Of a DNA stretch of 64,000 bases, positions 1-8,691 are shown in pieces. The translations under genes and the position numbers were made by a program. The notes beneath the pieces were generated by a model. That model worked only from the letters and a program-made list of their open reading frames with translations. It was not told the DNA's origin and searched no databases. Position 1 is the stretch's first letter. The number at the start of each line of letters is the position of its first letter. The DNA is from Rhizobium subbaraonis (GTDB taxonomy: Bacteria > Pseudomonadota > Alphaproteobacteria > Rhizobiales > Rhizobiaceae): assembly GCF_900220975.1 (NCBI RefSeq), contig NZ_OBQD01000001.1, positions 124,001 through 188,000 on the forward strand, given 5' to 3'.

Positions 1-741
1 GGCCGGGTGGCGATCCTGTCGGGATGCGCCCAGCCGGTGCTGAAGCCGGAGATCAACGAAGCGACCATCCGCCTCCTGACGCGCCTCGGCGTCGAGGTCG
101 TTGCACCCGCCGGCGAAGTCTGCTGCGGTTCGCTCGTCCACCACATGGGTCGCGAGGAGCAGGCGCTGGAGGCCGCGCGCCGCAATGTCGACGTGTGGCT
201 GCGCGAGGTGGAAAACGGCGGGCTCGATGCGGTCATCATCACCGCCTCGGGCTGCGGCACGACCATCAAGGACTATGGCTTCATGCTGCGCCACGATGCG
301 GCCTACGCGGAGAAGGCGGCGCGCGTGTCGGCGCTCGCCAAGGACGTGACGGAGTATCTTGCTACCCTCGACCTGCCGCAGCAGGAGATGAAGCGCGTCA
401 ACGTCACCTATCACTCCGCCTGCTCCATGCAGCACGGCCAGAAGATCACCATGCTGCCGAAGATGCTTCTGAAGGCTGCGGGCTTCACCGTCCGCGATCC
501 TGCGGAGGGGCATCTCTGCTGCGGCTCGGCCGGCACCTACAACATCCTGCAGCCGGAAATTTCGCAGAAGCTGAAGGCCCGCAAGGTCCGCAATCTCGAG
601 GCGACCAAGCCCGACGTGATCGCCACCGGCAACATCGGCTGCATCACCCAGATCGCCACCGGCACCGAGGTGCCGATCGTCCACACGATCGAGCTTCTCG
701 ACTGGGCCTATGGCGGGGAAAAGCCGGCGCTTTTGGGGTGA
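1..741 (+). CDS. glcF: Glycolate oxidase iron-sulfur subunit GlcF (5' end outside window)
   Basis: The frame is open from the first base, so this is the C-terminal part of a longer protein. It carries the two cysteine-rich CCG-type motifs of the GlcF/heterodisulfide reductase D family: EVCCGSLVHHMG near the start and HLCCGSAGTYN about 140 residues later, with SGCGTT and CHS-like elements between them. GlcF passes electrons from the flavin subunits (GlcD/GlcE) of glycolate oxidase, which oxidises glycolate to glyoxylate at the membrane. The N-terminal 2x[4Fe-4S] ferredoxin domain expected of GlcF lies upstream of the window, as glcD and glcE probably do. A lactate-utilisation LutA-type protein is the main alternative, but the sequence around the CCG motifs fits GlcF better. 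Confidence 0.85.
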   Translation, partial: GRVAILSGCAQPVLKPEINEATIRLLTRLGVEVVAPAGEVCCGSLVHHMGREEQALEAARRNVDVWLREVENGGLDAVIITASGCGTTIKDYGFMLRHDAAYAEKAARVSALAKDVTEYLATLDLPQQEMKRVNVTYHSACSMQHGQKITMLPKMLLKAAGFTVRDPAEGHLCCGSAGTYNILQPEISQKLKARKVRNLEATKPDVIATGNIGCITQIATGTEVPIVHTIELLDWAYGGEKPALLG

Positions 742-744
742 GGT

Positions 745-763
745 GACCGGCCGCCCGCCGGTC
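745..763 (+). terminator. Possible terminator after glcF
   Basis: A 7-bp perfect stem, GACCGGC/GCCGGTC with a 5-nt loop, begins four bases after the glcF stop. A pyrimidine-rich, weakly T-rich stretch follows. There is no proper T-run, so intrinsic activity is uncertain. Confidence 0.35.
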
Positions 764-850
764 TATCTTCTCCCCACCGGGAGACGGTGCTGCAAGGATG
801 CTTCGCGACGATCGGCGAACCCGCCTTTTCGTCGCGGCGCACGCCCTAGC

Positions 851-872
851 AAAACGGGCGCCGAAGCGCCCG
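851..872 (-). terminator. Intrinsic terminator of the first L,D-transpeptidase gene
   Basis: Read on the minus strand: stem CGGGCGC, loop TTCG, stem GCGCCCG, then TTTT. It lies about 30 bases beyond the stop codon of the minus-strand L,D-transpeptidase gene. The UUCG tetraloop and T-run make it a convincing intrinsic terminator. Confidence 0.75.
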
Positions 873-902
873 CAATCTGATCCGACCAAAGTCGCGAGAG
901 CC

Positions 903-1610
903 TTATCCGCCGAGGCTGCCGAACAGCGTGCGCAGCACGTCCACGCCGCGGTCGTCGAAACTCACCTTGCCTTCCCGGCCACCGGGGCCGACCACGATCA
1001 CCTTGGCGCCGACGTTGGCGCGGGCGTAGAGGTGCTCGACGTCCTTGTTCATCATGCGGATGCAGCCGGATGACATGTTGAGGCCGATCGACCACGGCTC
1101 GTTCGTGCCGTGGATGCGGAACGCCGTGTCGTGGCCGTTCTTGTTGTAGAGGTAGAGCGCACGCGCGCCGAGCGGGTTGTTGATGCCACCCTCCATGTAG
1201 GCCGGCAGGATCCGCCCCTTCTTGCGCTCGCGGACGATCATTTCCGGCGGCGGCGTCCAGCCCGGCCACTCGGCCTTGCGGCCGACCTTGACGACGCCCG
1301 ACCACCCGAAGCCCTCGCGGCCGACGCCGATGCCGTAGCGGATCGCGCGGTTCTTGCTCTCCACGAGGTAGAGGAACTTGTTGTTGGTATCGACGATGAT
1401 GGTGCCGGGACGCTCGTCCGTCGTCAGGCGTACCATGCGGCGGTGGTATTTTGCCGGCACCGGCTTCTGCTGTGCCACCTGCACGACGTCACCGGTCGTC
1501 GCGTCGGCCGCGCCGGGCCGGCTGGCGTTGAAAGCGTGTGCGTTTGCCGCCGGCAATACGGCGCAAAGTGTAACAGCGCCCGCGACCAGCACTGGGACGA
1601 GTTTCCTCAT
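903..1610 (-). CDS. L,D-transpeptidase (ErfK/YbiS family), exported
   Basis: A 235-residue protein with an N-terminal signal peptide (MRKLVPVLVAGAVTLC, cleavage likely after ANAHA). The YkuD catalytic domain covers roughly residues 65-210. The active site is visible as HGTNEPWSIG followed by SSGCIRM, with catalytic Cys about residue 183. These periplasmic enzymes form 3-3 peptidoglycan cross-links or attach lipoproteins or outer-membrane proteins to meso-DAP, and in Rhizobiales they are numerous and linked to polar growth. A second member lies immediately upstream on the same strand with its own hairpin, so the two are probably separate transcription units. Which of the two activities this copy has cannot be told from sequence. 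Confidence 0.9.
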   Translation of the reverse strand: MRKLVPVLVAGAVTLCAVLPAANAHAFNASRPGAADATTGDVVQVAQQKPVPAKYHRRMVRLTTDERPGTIIVDTNNKFLYLVESKNRAIRYGIGVGREGFGWSGVVKVGRKAEWPGWTPPPEMIVRERKKGRILPAYMEGGINNPLGARALYLYNKNGHDTAFRIHGTNEPWSIGLNMSSGCIRMMNKDVEHLYARANVGAKVIVVGPGGREGKVSFDDRGVDVLRTLFGSLGG

Positions 1611-1749
1611 GTCTTTACCCTCTCCGATCCTTACTTCACGGGAAGGCTAGCGAACTCTCCCGGCAATTCAAGCGGCCGGCGCCATAGAGGTCCATTGTGA
1701 AGGCAATGAGGCGCCACTAAGAAAAAGGGTGTTGCCCTCCGCGCACACT

Positions 1750-1776
1750 GGAACGGCGGCCCAGGGCCGCCGTTCC
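1750..1776 (-). terminator. Strong hairpin after the second L,D-transpeptidase gene
   Basis: A near-perfect palindrome GGAACGGCGGC/GCCGCCGTTCC lies 26 bases past the stop codon. On the minus strand a T-rich stretch (complement of AAGAAAAA) lies some 20 bases further on, so the U-tract is not directly adjacent. Probably a terminator or 3'-end stabiliser. Confidence 0.55.
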
Positions 1777-1801
1777 AAGACGCGCGCAGTTGAACCGGCG
1801 A

Positions 1802-2557
1802 TCAGATGACGATCACCTTCGTTCCGACATTGACGCGCTCGTAGAGGTCGATCACGTCCTCGTTGCGCATGCGGATGCAGCCGGAAGAGACCGCGTAGCC
1901 GATCGTCCATGGCGCATTGGTGCCGTGGATGCGATAGAGCGTCGAACCGAGATACATGGCCCGCGAGCCGAGCGGGTTTTCCGGGCCGCCCTCCATGAAG
2001 GCCGGAAGGTAGTGGCCCTTGGCGGCTTCGCGGGTGATCATCTCCTTCGGCGGCGTCCAGCTCGGCCATTCGCGCTTGGCGGTGACCTTGTGCGTGCCGG
2101 CCCACTCGAAGCCCGGCTTGCCGACGCCAACGCCGTAGCGCTTTGCCTTGCCGTCGCCCATCACCAGGTAGAGGAAGCGGTTGTTGGTGTCGATGACGAT
2201 CGTGCCCGGCCTGTGCGTCGTATCGTAGTCAACGATCTGCGGCAGGAACATCGGGTCGAGCTGCGTCTGTATCGGCCGGGCACCGGTGACGGCCGCCAGT
2301 TGCACGCCGCCGGCTGCTGCCGGTGCCATCGCCGGCTGCTGGCGCATGATGCGGCGCTGCTGCGCCTGCTGGCGGTTGACGATCCTGCGCGAGGTGACGG
2401 CGGGCTGCACGCCCTGTCCGGTCAGTTGCATGACCCAGGGCGCTGTCAGGTCCGGGCTAACCACGACGGGCGGGCGGGTCGCATAGCGGTCGTTGGCCTC
2501 GGCGGCCGGTGCCGCAAGCCCAAGGCAAGCAGCGATCAGAAGCGATTTTTTCAACAT
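1802..2557 (-). CDS. L,D-transpeptidase (ErfK/YbiS family), second copy
   Basis: A 251-residue protein. I chose the ATG at 2557 because it opens a signal peptide (MLKKSLLIAACLGLAAPAAE) and follows an AAGG-type ribosome site; an in-frame extension upstream carries no signal. Residues 30-105 are a low-complexity Gln/Ala/Arg linker with RRIVNRQQAQQRR. The YkuD domain follows, with HGTNAPWTIG and SSGCIRMRN and the catalytic Cys about residue 227. It acts in the periplasm on peptidoglycan stem peptides. It is clearly paralogous to its downstream neighbour (same GTI(I/V)(V/I)DTNN(K/R)FLYLV segment), which suggests local duplication followed by divergence of the linker. Confidence 0.9.
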   Translation of the reverse strand: MLKKSLLIAACLGLAAPAAEANDRYATRPPVVVSPDLTAPWVMQLTGQGVQPAVTSRRIVNRQQAQQRRIMRQQPAMAPAAAGGVQLAAVTGARPIQTQLDPMFLPQIVDYDTTHRPGTIVIDTNNRFLYLVMGDGKAKRYGVGVGKPGFEWAGTHKVTAKREWPSWTPPKEMITREAAKGHYLPAFMEGGPENPLGSRAMYLGSTLYRIHGTNAPWTIGYAVSSGCIRMRNEDVIDLYERVNVGTKVIVI

Positions 2558-2796
2558 CGGGCGTACTCTCAACCTTTCGCCAGGCGTGACGACACGGCCG
2601 CCCGCGGGGCGCGGCGGATGTCGGATAGCAGTGCGCGCCTTCACGGCGTCTCGGTTGCGATGCTCTCACCCTGCGGGAAGCGAATGGTAAATTCCTCTTC
2701 ATGAAAAGGCCGCTGATGCCGGAAACCTCCGGGTAGGGTTATTGTCCCCTTTCCAAATCTGGTTGACGAGTGGTAAACGGAACAAAAAGGAAACGC

Positions 2797-3459
2797 ATGG
2801 AGCGGGACATGGCGGCACGAGGGATTGTTGCGGGCGACGACGGGCGCGAGCGCTGTGCATGGCATGGCAACCTGGAGGACTACCGCCGCTATCACGACGC
2901 GGAGTGGGGGAGGCCCGTCACCGACGACTTCCGCCTGTTCGAGAAAATCTGCCTTGAGGGTTTTCAGTCCGGTCTGTCCTGGCTGACGATCCTGCGCAAG
3001 CGGGAGAACTTTCGCGCGGCCTTTGCGGGTTTCGACTACGACAAGGTGGCAGCCTTCGGGGACGACGACATCGCCCGCTGCCTTGCCGACGCCGGGATCG
3101 TGCGCCACCGCGGCAAGATCGTCTCCACGATCAACAATGCCCGCCGCGCCCAGGAAATGCGGGAAGAGTTCGGCTCGATCGCGCGGTATTTCTGGAACAA
3201 CGAACCGCCTGCAGCGGAGCGCCCGGCAGTGATGGACTTCGAGACCCTGATCGCCAATCCGACCACGCCGGCCTCCAAGCGCATCTCCAAGGATCTGAAG
3301 AAGCGCGGCTGGACCTTCGTCGGCCCGACCACCGTCTACGCCTTCATGCAGGCGATGGGTCTGGTCAACGACCATCTCGCCGGCTGCTTCTGCCAGCCGG
3401 AGGTCGACAGTCTGCGCCGGAATCTCGACCGCTCCTTCCGCGCTGTCGCCGCCGGTTGA
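2797..3459 (+). CDS. tag: DNA-3-methyladenine glycosylase I
   Basis: A 220-residue HhH-type glycosylase that removes 3-methyladenine from alkylated DNA in base-excision repair. The zinc-site pattern of Tag is present: Cys in ERCAW and His in YRRYHDAEWG near the N-terminus, and His/Cys in NDHLAGCF near the C-terminus. The substrate-pocket region FQSGLSWLTILRKREN is typical. The ATG at 2797 was preferred over an in-frame start 27 bases upstream because AAAAGGA lies at correct spacing. The enzyme is usually a solitary housekeeping gene, as here. Confidence 0.92.
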   Translation: MERDMAARGIVAGDDGRERCAWHGNLEDYRRYHDAEWGRPVTDDFRLFEKICLEGFQSGLSWLTILRKRENFRAAFAGFDYDKVAAFGDDDIARCLADAGIVRHRGKIVSTINNARRAQEMREEFGSIARYFWNNEPPAAERPAVMDFETLIANPTTPASKRISKDLKKRGWTFVGPTTVYAFMQAMGLVNDHLAGCFCQPEVDSLRRNLDRSFRAVAAG

Positions 3460-3518
3460 GGGCACCCGCGGCAGCGATTCCCTGTTTCCGAGCCCATGAA
3501 GCTTGCGTGAGGATTGCG

Positions 3519-3556
3519 CCGCCGTGCCCGGCGCGGCGGTGACGGGTGTATTTTTT
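3519..3556 (+). terminator. Weak terminator-like hairpin after tag
   Basis: Stem CCGCCG/CGGCGG, then 11 bases, then a run of six T. The distance between stem and T-run is longer than ideal. The rest of the 3460-3676 gap shows no other clear signal; it must hold the promoter of the following small gene, but I cannot assign boxes. Confidence 0.35.
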
Positions 3557-3676
3557 CGCGAATCATGTATCGTTCCGGTTGCGGGGCGATCAGATGACTG
3601 ATTCAACTGGGGGAAATACTGCGTTGGACCTGGGGTGCACCGTTCAGAGCTAAATGATTTAGCCAACGGGGAAACG

Positions 3677-3880
3677 ATGACGCATAGCGGCCAAGAAATC
3701 GAGGCTTGGGCCTGCAGCAAGGCTCAGGAAATAGTGTTGCGCGAGGGATTCAATCTCATCCGTTCCGCGCGCGACGGCAACAATATCGAAATCAGACTGC
3801 ACAGCATGACGCTCGCCAAGGTCATTGCGGCCTCGCTTGTCGAGGCATCGAGCACGATCGAAGCGAACCAGGGAAAATAA
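3677..3880 (+). CDS. Small hypothetical protein (67 aa)
   Basis: Start chosen at an ATG preceded by GGGGA; an upstream in-frame start at 3635 is possible but has no ribosome site. The protein is about 67 residues, mixed charge, with no signal peptide or membrane segment and a probable alpha-helical C-terminal half ending EASSTIEANQGK. I do not recognise a family. A good intrinsic terminator follows directly, which supports it being a real expressed gene. Confidence 0.55.
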   Translation: MTHSGQEIEAWACSKAQEIVLREGFNLIRSARDGNNIEIRLHSMTLAKVIAASLVEASSTIEANQGK

Positions 3881-3897
3881 TCGGCGGACCAAAGGTG

Positions 3898-3935
3898 AAC
3901 GGGCCTGGTCCTGTCGGCCGGGCCCGTTCCTTTTT
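3898..3935 (+). terminator. Intrinsic terminator of the small hypothetical gene
   Basis: Stem AACGGGCC/GGCCCGTT with a 15-nt loop region (itself GC-rich) followed by CC and five T. It lies 17 bases past the stop and ends just before the stop of the convergent DUF305 gene. Confidence 0.75.
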
Positions 3936-3939
3936 CGCT

Positions 3940-4332
3940 TTACTTGGCGTTCTGCTCCAGCCAGGTCTTCATCATTTCGATTTCAGCCTGCTGCGCCCGG
4001 ATCACCTCTTCGGCGAGCCTGCGTATGGCGGGATCCTTTCCATATTCCAGCTCGACCCGCGCCATGTCGATAGCGCCCTGGTGATGGGCGATCATGCCGC
4101 GCACGAAATCCACGTCCGCATTGCCGCTGAACGCGAAATTCATTCCGGCGTGCATCCTGGCGTTCGCCTGTGCGAAGGCCTGGCTCGCCGGCCCCTGATC
4201 GCCTTTCGGCGCGCCCGTTTCCATCGACTGGTGAGCGGAATGGTCCATGCCGTTCGACTGGTCCTGCGCGAGGGCGGGCATGGCGAGAAGGAGCGCGAGG
4301 GCTGTGCCCCGAGCCAGACGTTTGATGTGCAT
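3940..4332 (-). CDS. Periplasmic DUF305 family protein
   Basis: A 130-residue protein with a signal peptide (MHIKRLARGTALALLLAMPALAQ), a His/Met-rich linker (GMDHSAHQSM) and a DUF305 domain (about residues 50-128) with the hallmark MIAHHQGAIDMA and a helical tail EVIRAQQAEIEMMKTWL. DUF305 proteins are ferritin-like four-helix proteins, and several are tied to copper or other metal handling. The His- and Met-rich linker and the neighbouring His-rich exported protein on the same strand support a metal-binding role in the periplasm. The exact ligand is inference. Confidence 0.8.
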   Translation of the reverse strand: MHIKRLARGTALALLLAMPALAQDQSNGMDHSAHQSMETGAPKGDQGPASQAFAQANARMHAGMNFAFSGNADVDFVRGMIAHHQGAIDMARVELEYGKDPAIRRLAEEVIRAQQAEIEMMKTWLEQNAK

Positions 4333-4398
4333 GTGATGTCCTATCTGAATTCCAGTGTCTCTTGTCTGCGCAAACAGCGTTCCGCAGGGGTGACGTCT

Positions 4399-4758
4399 TC
4401 AGAGAGGAAAGGTGCGGGGCGGGGGCACCGGCGGCATGATCTCGCCGCCGATCAGCGGCGAACCGGACGCCACCCCGCGGTCCTCATGCAGCAAGACCGG
4501 GCGGACGCTCTCGATTTCGCTGACGACGGCAAAGCAGGCCGAGCAGAGAAGCGGATGAACGCCGCCATGCGTCTTGCCGCCCTGATCGTCGCGATCGTCA
4601 TGATCGGCATGGCCGGAATGGGCAGCCGGATCACCGGCCATGGCGTGATGGGTGTGCTCGCTCGCCATGGTCGCGACATGCAGCGACGCCGCCATCACCG
4701 GCGTCCAGCCGGAGATTGCCGCCGCGATGAGGGCGAGGATAAGCAGGAGGCGTCTCAT
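4399..4758 (-). CDS. His-rich membrane/exported small protein, DUF2946-like
   Basis: A 119-residue protein with an N-terminal hydrophobic signal or anchor (MRRLLLILALIAAAISGW). A His/Asp-rich centre (SEHTHHAMAG, HSGHADHDDRDD) follows, then a Cys pair in LLCSACFAV and a Pro-rich C-terminus. The His cluster plus CSAC resembles DUF2946-type proteins that accompany copper resistance genes; I infer metal binding from composition only. It lies 66 bases upstream of the DUF305 gene on the same strand, so the two are probably co-transcribed. Confidence 0.6.
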   Translation of the reverse strand: MRRLLLILALIAAAISGWTPVMAASLHVATMASEHTHHAMAGDPAAHSGHADHDDRDDQGGKTHGGVHPLLCSACFAVVSEIESVRPVLLHEDRGVASGSPLIGGEIMPPVPPPRTFPL

Positions 4759-4920
4759 GCCCGAGATCTAGGACGGCTTGCGGGCGAGGAAAAGTCCCCC
4801 TGCGCGATTTTCCGCATGCGGCCGTTTCCGAGCCGCGCACCGGCCGCCGCCCTTGCCGCATCCGGCCCAATCCGCTAGGGAAGCGACCCGAACGTACTCT
4901 CAGAAATTCCGGGCGTCCCG

Positions 4921-6441
4921 ATGAGCGAAAAGCAGAAGAAACCGCAGAAACTGAAGGCCCGCTTGCCGCGCGGCTTCGTCGACCGCACGGCTGCCGACAT
5001 CCGCGCCGTGGACGAGATGACCGCGAAGATCCGCGAGGTCTACGAGCGCTACGGTTTCGACCCGGTCGAAACGCCGCTGTTCGAGTATACCGACGCGCTC
5101 GGCAAGTTCCTGCCCGACAGCGACCGCCCGAACGAGGGCGTGTTCTCACTGACGGACGACGACGACCAGTGGATGAGCCTGCGCTATGACCTGACCGCGC
5201 CGCTAGCCCGCCATGTGGCCGAGAACTTCAACGAGATCCAGCTTCCCTATCGCACCTACCGCGCCGGCTACGTCTTCCGCAACGAGAAGCCGGGCCCCGG
5301 CCGTTTCCGCCAGTTCATGCAATTCGACGCCGACACGGTCGGTGCTGCAGGCGTGGCCGCCGATGCCGAGATGTGCATGATGATGGCCGACACGATGGAG
5401 GCGCTGGGCATCAAGCGCGGCGACTACGTGATCCGGGTCAACAACCGCAAGGTGCTCGACGGCGTCATGGAGGCGATCGGGCTTGGCGGCGAGGAGAATG
5501 CCGGCCGGCGTCTGACCGTTCTGCGTGCCATCGACAAGCTCGACAAGTTCGGCCCCGAAGGCGTGCGGCTTCTGCTCGGCGAAGGCCGCAAGGACGAGAG
5601 CGGCGATTTCACCAAGGGGGCCGGTCTCGGTGCCGACCAGATCGAAAAGGTACTCTTCTTCGTCGGCATCAAGGACTATGCCGAAAGTGCTGCCCAGCTC
5701 GCAGAGCTCGTCGCCGGTACTGCAAAGGGGCCGGAAGGCGTCGAGGAGCTGAACCAGATCGGTCATCTCGTGGGCTCCGCCGGCTATGACAGCGGCCGCA
5801 TCAAGATCGACCCGTCCGTCGTCCGCGGCCTCGAATATTACACCGGTCCCGTCTTCGAGGCGGAACTGCAGTTCGCCGTCACCAACGAGAAGGGCGATAA
5901 GGTCGTGTTCGGCTCGGTCGGCGGCGGTGGTCGCTATGACGGGCTGGTCTCGCGCTTCATGGGCCAGCCGGTGCCGGCCACGGGATTTTCCATCGGCGTC
6001 TCCCGCCTGATGACGGCCTTGAAGAACCTCGGCAAGCTCGGCGAGGACGAAGTCGTGGCCCCCGTCCTCGTCACCGTCATGGATGGCGACACAGACAGCA
6101 TGGGCCGCTACCAGCGCTTCACCCAGGCGCTGCGCGCCGCCGGCATCCGTGCGGAGATGTACCAGGGCAACTGGAAGAAGTTCGGCAACCAGCTGAAATA
6201 TGCCGACCGCCGCAACTGCCCGATCGCCATCATCCAGGGCGGCGACGAGCGCGCGCTCGGCGTCGTCCAGATCAAGGACCTGATCGAGGGCAAGCGCCTT
6301 GCCGGCGAGATCGAGGACAACGTCACCTGGCGCGAGGCCCGCGTCGCCCAGGTTTCCGTCTCCGAGGAGGACATGGTCCAGCGGATCCGCGAAATCCTCG
6401 CCCACCAGGCCGACGACCGCAAGCGGGCGGGCAGGGGCTGA
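4921..6441 (+). CDS. hisS: Histidyl-tRNA synthetase
   Basis: A 506-residue class II aminoacyl-tRNA synthetase that charges tRNA-His in the cytosol. Motif 1 includes [18 protein letters not shown]; motif 2 is [14 protein letters not shown]; the HisRS-specific loop is [12 protein letters not shown]; motif 3 is GFSIGVSRL; a C-terminal anticodon-binding domain follows. It is longer than E. coli HisRS (424 aa) and carries a basic N-terminal extension ([16 protein letters not shown]), as I expect for the alphaproteobacterial type. hisZ and hisG follow on the same strand, so charging and biosynthesis of histidine are grouped. No strong ribosome site is seen before the ATG. Confidence 0.95.
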   Translation: MSEKQKKPQKLKARLPRGFVDRTAADIRAVDEMTAKIREVYERYGFDPVETPLFEYTDALGKFLPDSDRPNEGVFSLTDDDDQWMSLRYDLTAPLARHVAENFNEIQLPYRTYRAGYVFRNEKPGPGRFRQFMQFDADTVGAAGVAADAEMCMMMADTMEALGIKRGDYVIRVNNRKVLDGVMEAIGLGGEENAGRRLTVLRAIDKLDKFGPEGVRLLLGEGRKDESGDFTKGAGLGADQIEKVLFFVGIKDYAESAAQLAELVAGTAKGPEGVEELNQIGHLVGSAGYDSGRIKIDPSVVRGLEYYTGPVFEAELQFAVTNEKGDKVVFGSVGGGGRYDGLVSRFMGQPVPATGFSIGVSRLMTALKNLGKLGEDEVVAPVLVTVMDGDTDSMGRYQRFTQALRAAGIRAEMYQGNWKKFGNQLKYADRRNCPIAIIQGGDERALGVVQIKDLIEGKRLAGEIEDNVTWREARVAQVSVSEEDMVQRIREILAHQADDRKRAGRG

Positions 6442-6480
6442 TGGCGATGGCTGCCGCTTGCGTCCAAGTACCAAGGCCGT

Positions 6481-6595
6481 CCCTCACCCTAACCCTCTGC
6501 CCGCAGGCGGGGAGAGGGAGCCGGGGAAGGCGCGGCGTCCGTCCTTCTCCCCGCGCGCGGGGAGAAGGTGCCGGCAGGCGGATGAGGGGCGAGGT
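6481..6595. repeat. Rhizobial palindromic intergenic repeat (RIME-like)
   Basis: Two nested palindromes: CCCTCT...AGAGGG (6493-6518) and a perfect 26-bp palindrome at 6543-6568 (CCTTCTCCCCGCG and its complement). They are bounded by an imperfect outer inverted repeat CCCTCACCC / GGATGAGGGG. This is the layout I associate with the intergenic mosaic elements of Rhizobiaceae. It fills the hisS-hisZ gap and would fold strongly in RNA, so it may modulate read-through or message stability inside the cluster. Confidence 0.75.
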
Positions 6596-6625
6596 GGCAG
6601 TGGCGGCATCGAATGAGGCCATCCC

Positions 6626-7756
6626 ATGCCGCTGATCAATCTCCCGGCCTTCGCGCCCGATCTTCTGGCGGCTTTCGAGAGGCTCGAGACCGAGCGCGTC
6701 GACACGCCGGTCATCCAGCCGGCCGAGCCGTTTCTCGATATCGCCGGCGAGGACCTGCGCCGCCGCATCTTCCTGACCCAGAGCGAGACCGGTGAGAGTC
6801 TGTGCCTGCGGCCGGAATTCACCATTCCCGTCTGCCTGCGCCACATCGAGACGGCGACCGGCACGCCGAAGCGCTATGCCTATCTGGGCGAGGTCTTCCG
6901 CCAGCGCCGCGAGGGCGGCAGCGAATTCTACCAGGCGGGGATCGAGGATCTCGGCACGCGCGACTTCGCGCTCGCCGATGCGCGGGCCGTTGCCGACGCC
7001 ATGTCCGTTCTCATGACGCTGCTGCCGGGGCGGCCGCTGACGGTGACGATGGGCGACCAGGCCGTCTTCGAGGCGGTCGTCGCCGCCCTCGGCCTGCCGG
7101 TCGGGTGGCAGAAGCGGCTGGTGCGCGCCTTCGGCGAGCAGTCGCAGCTCGAGGCGCTGATGCTGCGGCTCGCCAGCCCCGAGCATGTCACGGGCCTCAG
7201 CCCCGAGATCGAGGCGCTCGTGAAGACCGGCGACGACGAGGCGCTTGTCGCCCATATCGACGGCGTGATGCAGGCGACCGGCTACCTGACCAATGCCAGC
7301 CGCGCACCGAAGGACATCGCCCGCCGCCTGAAGGACAAGCTGGCCCTGGCGGGAGCCTCGCTCGATGCCGCAAAGCTCGACATCCTGCGCGAGTTCCTGT
7401 CGCTCAACGTCAGCCTGCGCTACGCGCCGGGCGTGCTCGACGACTTTGCGGCAAGCACCGGCCTGCCGCTCGACGCCGCGGTCCAGGCCTTCGATGCGCG
7501 CGTGGCCGCCTTTGCCAATGCCGGCGTCAAGCTCTCCGACATCACCTGGCGGGCAGCCTTCGGCCGTCCGCTCGACTACTACACCGGGCTCGTCTTCGAG
7601 ATCACCATGCGCGGCGACCATCGCGTGCTCGCCGGCGGCGGCCGCTTCGACCGGATGATGTCGCTGCTGGGGGCCGCCGACGACATCCCCGCCGTCGGCT
7701 TTTCCCTTTGGCTCGACCGCATCGAACACGCAATCGAAGAAGGTGCGCGCGCATGA
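6626..7756 (+). CDS. hisZ: ATP phosphoribosyltransferase regulatory subunit
   Basis: A 376-residue HisRS paralogue that lacks charging activity and forms a complex with short-form HisG, conferring histidine feedback. Visible synthetase-like elements are [28 protein letters not shown] (motif 2-like) and [11 protein letters not shown]. It lacks the C-terminal anticodon-binding domain. Its stop overlaps the hisG start (ATGA), indicating translational coupling and a stoichiometric complex. The companion HisG is the short type, which fits the dependence on HisZ. Confidence 0.93.
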   Translation: MPLINLPAFAPDLLAAFERLETERVDTPVIQPAEPFLDIAGEDLRRRIFLTQSETGESLCLRPEFTIPVCLRHIETATGTPKRYAYLGEVFRQRREGGSEFYQAGIEDLGTRDFALADARAVADAMSVLMTLLPGRPLTVTMGDQAVFEAVVAALGLPVGWQKRLVRAFGEQSQLEALMLRLASPEHVTGLSPEIEALVKTGDDEALVAHIDGVMQATGYLTNASRAPKDIARRLKDKLALAGASLDAAKLDILREFLSLNVSLRYAPGVLDDFAASTGLPLDAAVQAFDARVAAFANAGVKLSDITWRAAFGRPLDYYTGLVFEITMRGDHRVLAGGGRFDRMMSLLGAADDIPAVGFSLWLDRIEHAIEEGARA

Positions 7757-8448
7757 CCGTCACCATCGCGCTTCCCTCCAAGGGCCGGATGAAGGAAGAC
7801 GCGTCCGCGATCTTCCAGCGCGCCGGCTACACCATCGCCACCGTCGGCAACGACCGCTCCTATCGCGGCCGCGTCGAGGGGCGGGACGACATCGAGATCG
7901 CCTTCCTCTCGGCTTCGGAGATTTCGCGCGAGATCGGCAACGGGACCGTCGATTTCGGCGTCACCGGGGAGGATCTGGTGCGTGAAGGGCTGGCCCGCGC
8001 CGATGAACGCGTCGAATTCTGCGCCCGCCTCGGCTTCGGTCATGCCGATGTCGTCGTCGCCGTGCCGGAAATCTGGCTCGACGTCGAGACGATGGCCGAC
8101 CTCGGCGACGTGGCGGCGGATTTCCGCGCCCGCCACGGTCGCCGGTTGACGATCGCGACGAAGTACTGGCGGCTGACGCAGCAGTTCTTTTCCGGCAATC
8201 ACGGCATCCAGCTCTACCGCATCGTCGAGAGCCTGGGGGCGACGGAGGGCGCGCCGGCCTCCGGTTCGGCCGACATCATCGTCGATATCACCTCGACCGG
8301 CTCGACGCTGCGCGCCAACCACCTGAAGATCCTCTCCGACGGCGTCATCCTGAAGTCCGAGGCGTGCCTCGTGCGGGCGCGCAAGGAGAGCCACGACAGC
8401 GATCCGGTGGTGGCCGAGATCGTCGCCGCGGTGCGCGGCGTGCTCTGA
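7753..8448 (+). CDS. hisG: ATP phosphoribosyltransferase, short form
   Basis: A 231-residue catalytic subunit for the first committed step of histidine synthesis (ATP + PRPP to phosphoribosyl-ATP). The start ATG overlaps the hisZ stop. N-terminal ALPSKGRM, the middle [10 protein letters not shown] and the PRPP-binding region [17 protein letters not shown] are typical. The C-terminal regulatory ACT-like domain of long HisG is absent, consistent with regulation through HisZ. The other his genes are not in the window. Confidence 0.95.
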   Translation: MTVTIALPSKGRMKEDASAIFQRAGYTIATVGNDRSYRGRVEGRDDIEIAFLSASEISREIGNGTVDFGVTGEDLVREGLARADERVEFCARLGFGHADVVVAVPEIWLDVETMADLGDVAADFRARHGRRLTIATKYWRLTQQFFSGNHGIQLYRIVESLGATEGAPASGSADIIVDITSTGSTLRANHLKILSDGVILKSEACLVRARKESHDSDPVVAEIVAAVRGVL

Positions 8449-8477
8449 GCCGGGTCTCGTCACGGCACCTCCTCCTC

Positions 8478-8590
8478 CGTCATCCCGGCCCCGAGCCGGC
8501 ATCCAGCGGCGCCGCGTCGGCGGCGCGGGAAATGCTCTTCTCGCGCAAGGACTTGCGCGCGCTGGATGCCGGATCAAGTCCGGCATGACG
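8478..8590. repeat. Large inverted repeat element between hisG and the GST gene
   Basis: Two 31-bp arms, 8478-8508 and 8560-8590, are near-perfect inverted copies (CGTCATCCCGG... and ...CCGGCATGACG, each carrying GCCGGCATCCAGCG or its complement). They are separated by about 50 bases that hold a smaller GC-rich hairpin. It is unlike the CCTTCTCCCC-type element in the hisS-hisZ gap and belongs to the TGCCGG-ATCCAG class of dispersed repeat common in rhizobial genomes. It generates a spurious N-terminal extension of the next open frame. Confidence 0.75.
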
Positions 8591-8691
8591 GGCGTGTGCA
8601 TTTCCTGACCGCACGTCGGGACGTGGTCCCCCCTTTCCCCACAGCCTTCGGCGTCCTATTTATGCTGCATCGCAATTTCCAGGAGCAGCCC

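Noticed and set aside
764..800. TCTTCTCCCCACCGGGAGA stretch resembling the RIME-like palindrome
   Set aside because: Only one short arm matches; too degraded to call a repeat copy.
2641..3720. 359-codon minus-strand frame over tag
   Set aside because: Antisense shadow of the tag gene with no motif or ribosome site.
8566..8691. N-terminal extension of the GST gene
   Set aside because: The extension begins inside the inverted repeat and reads through it; the GTG at 8692 has a proper ribosome site and matches the family length.
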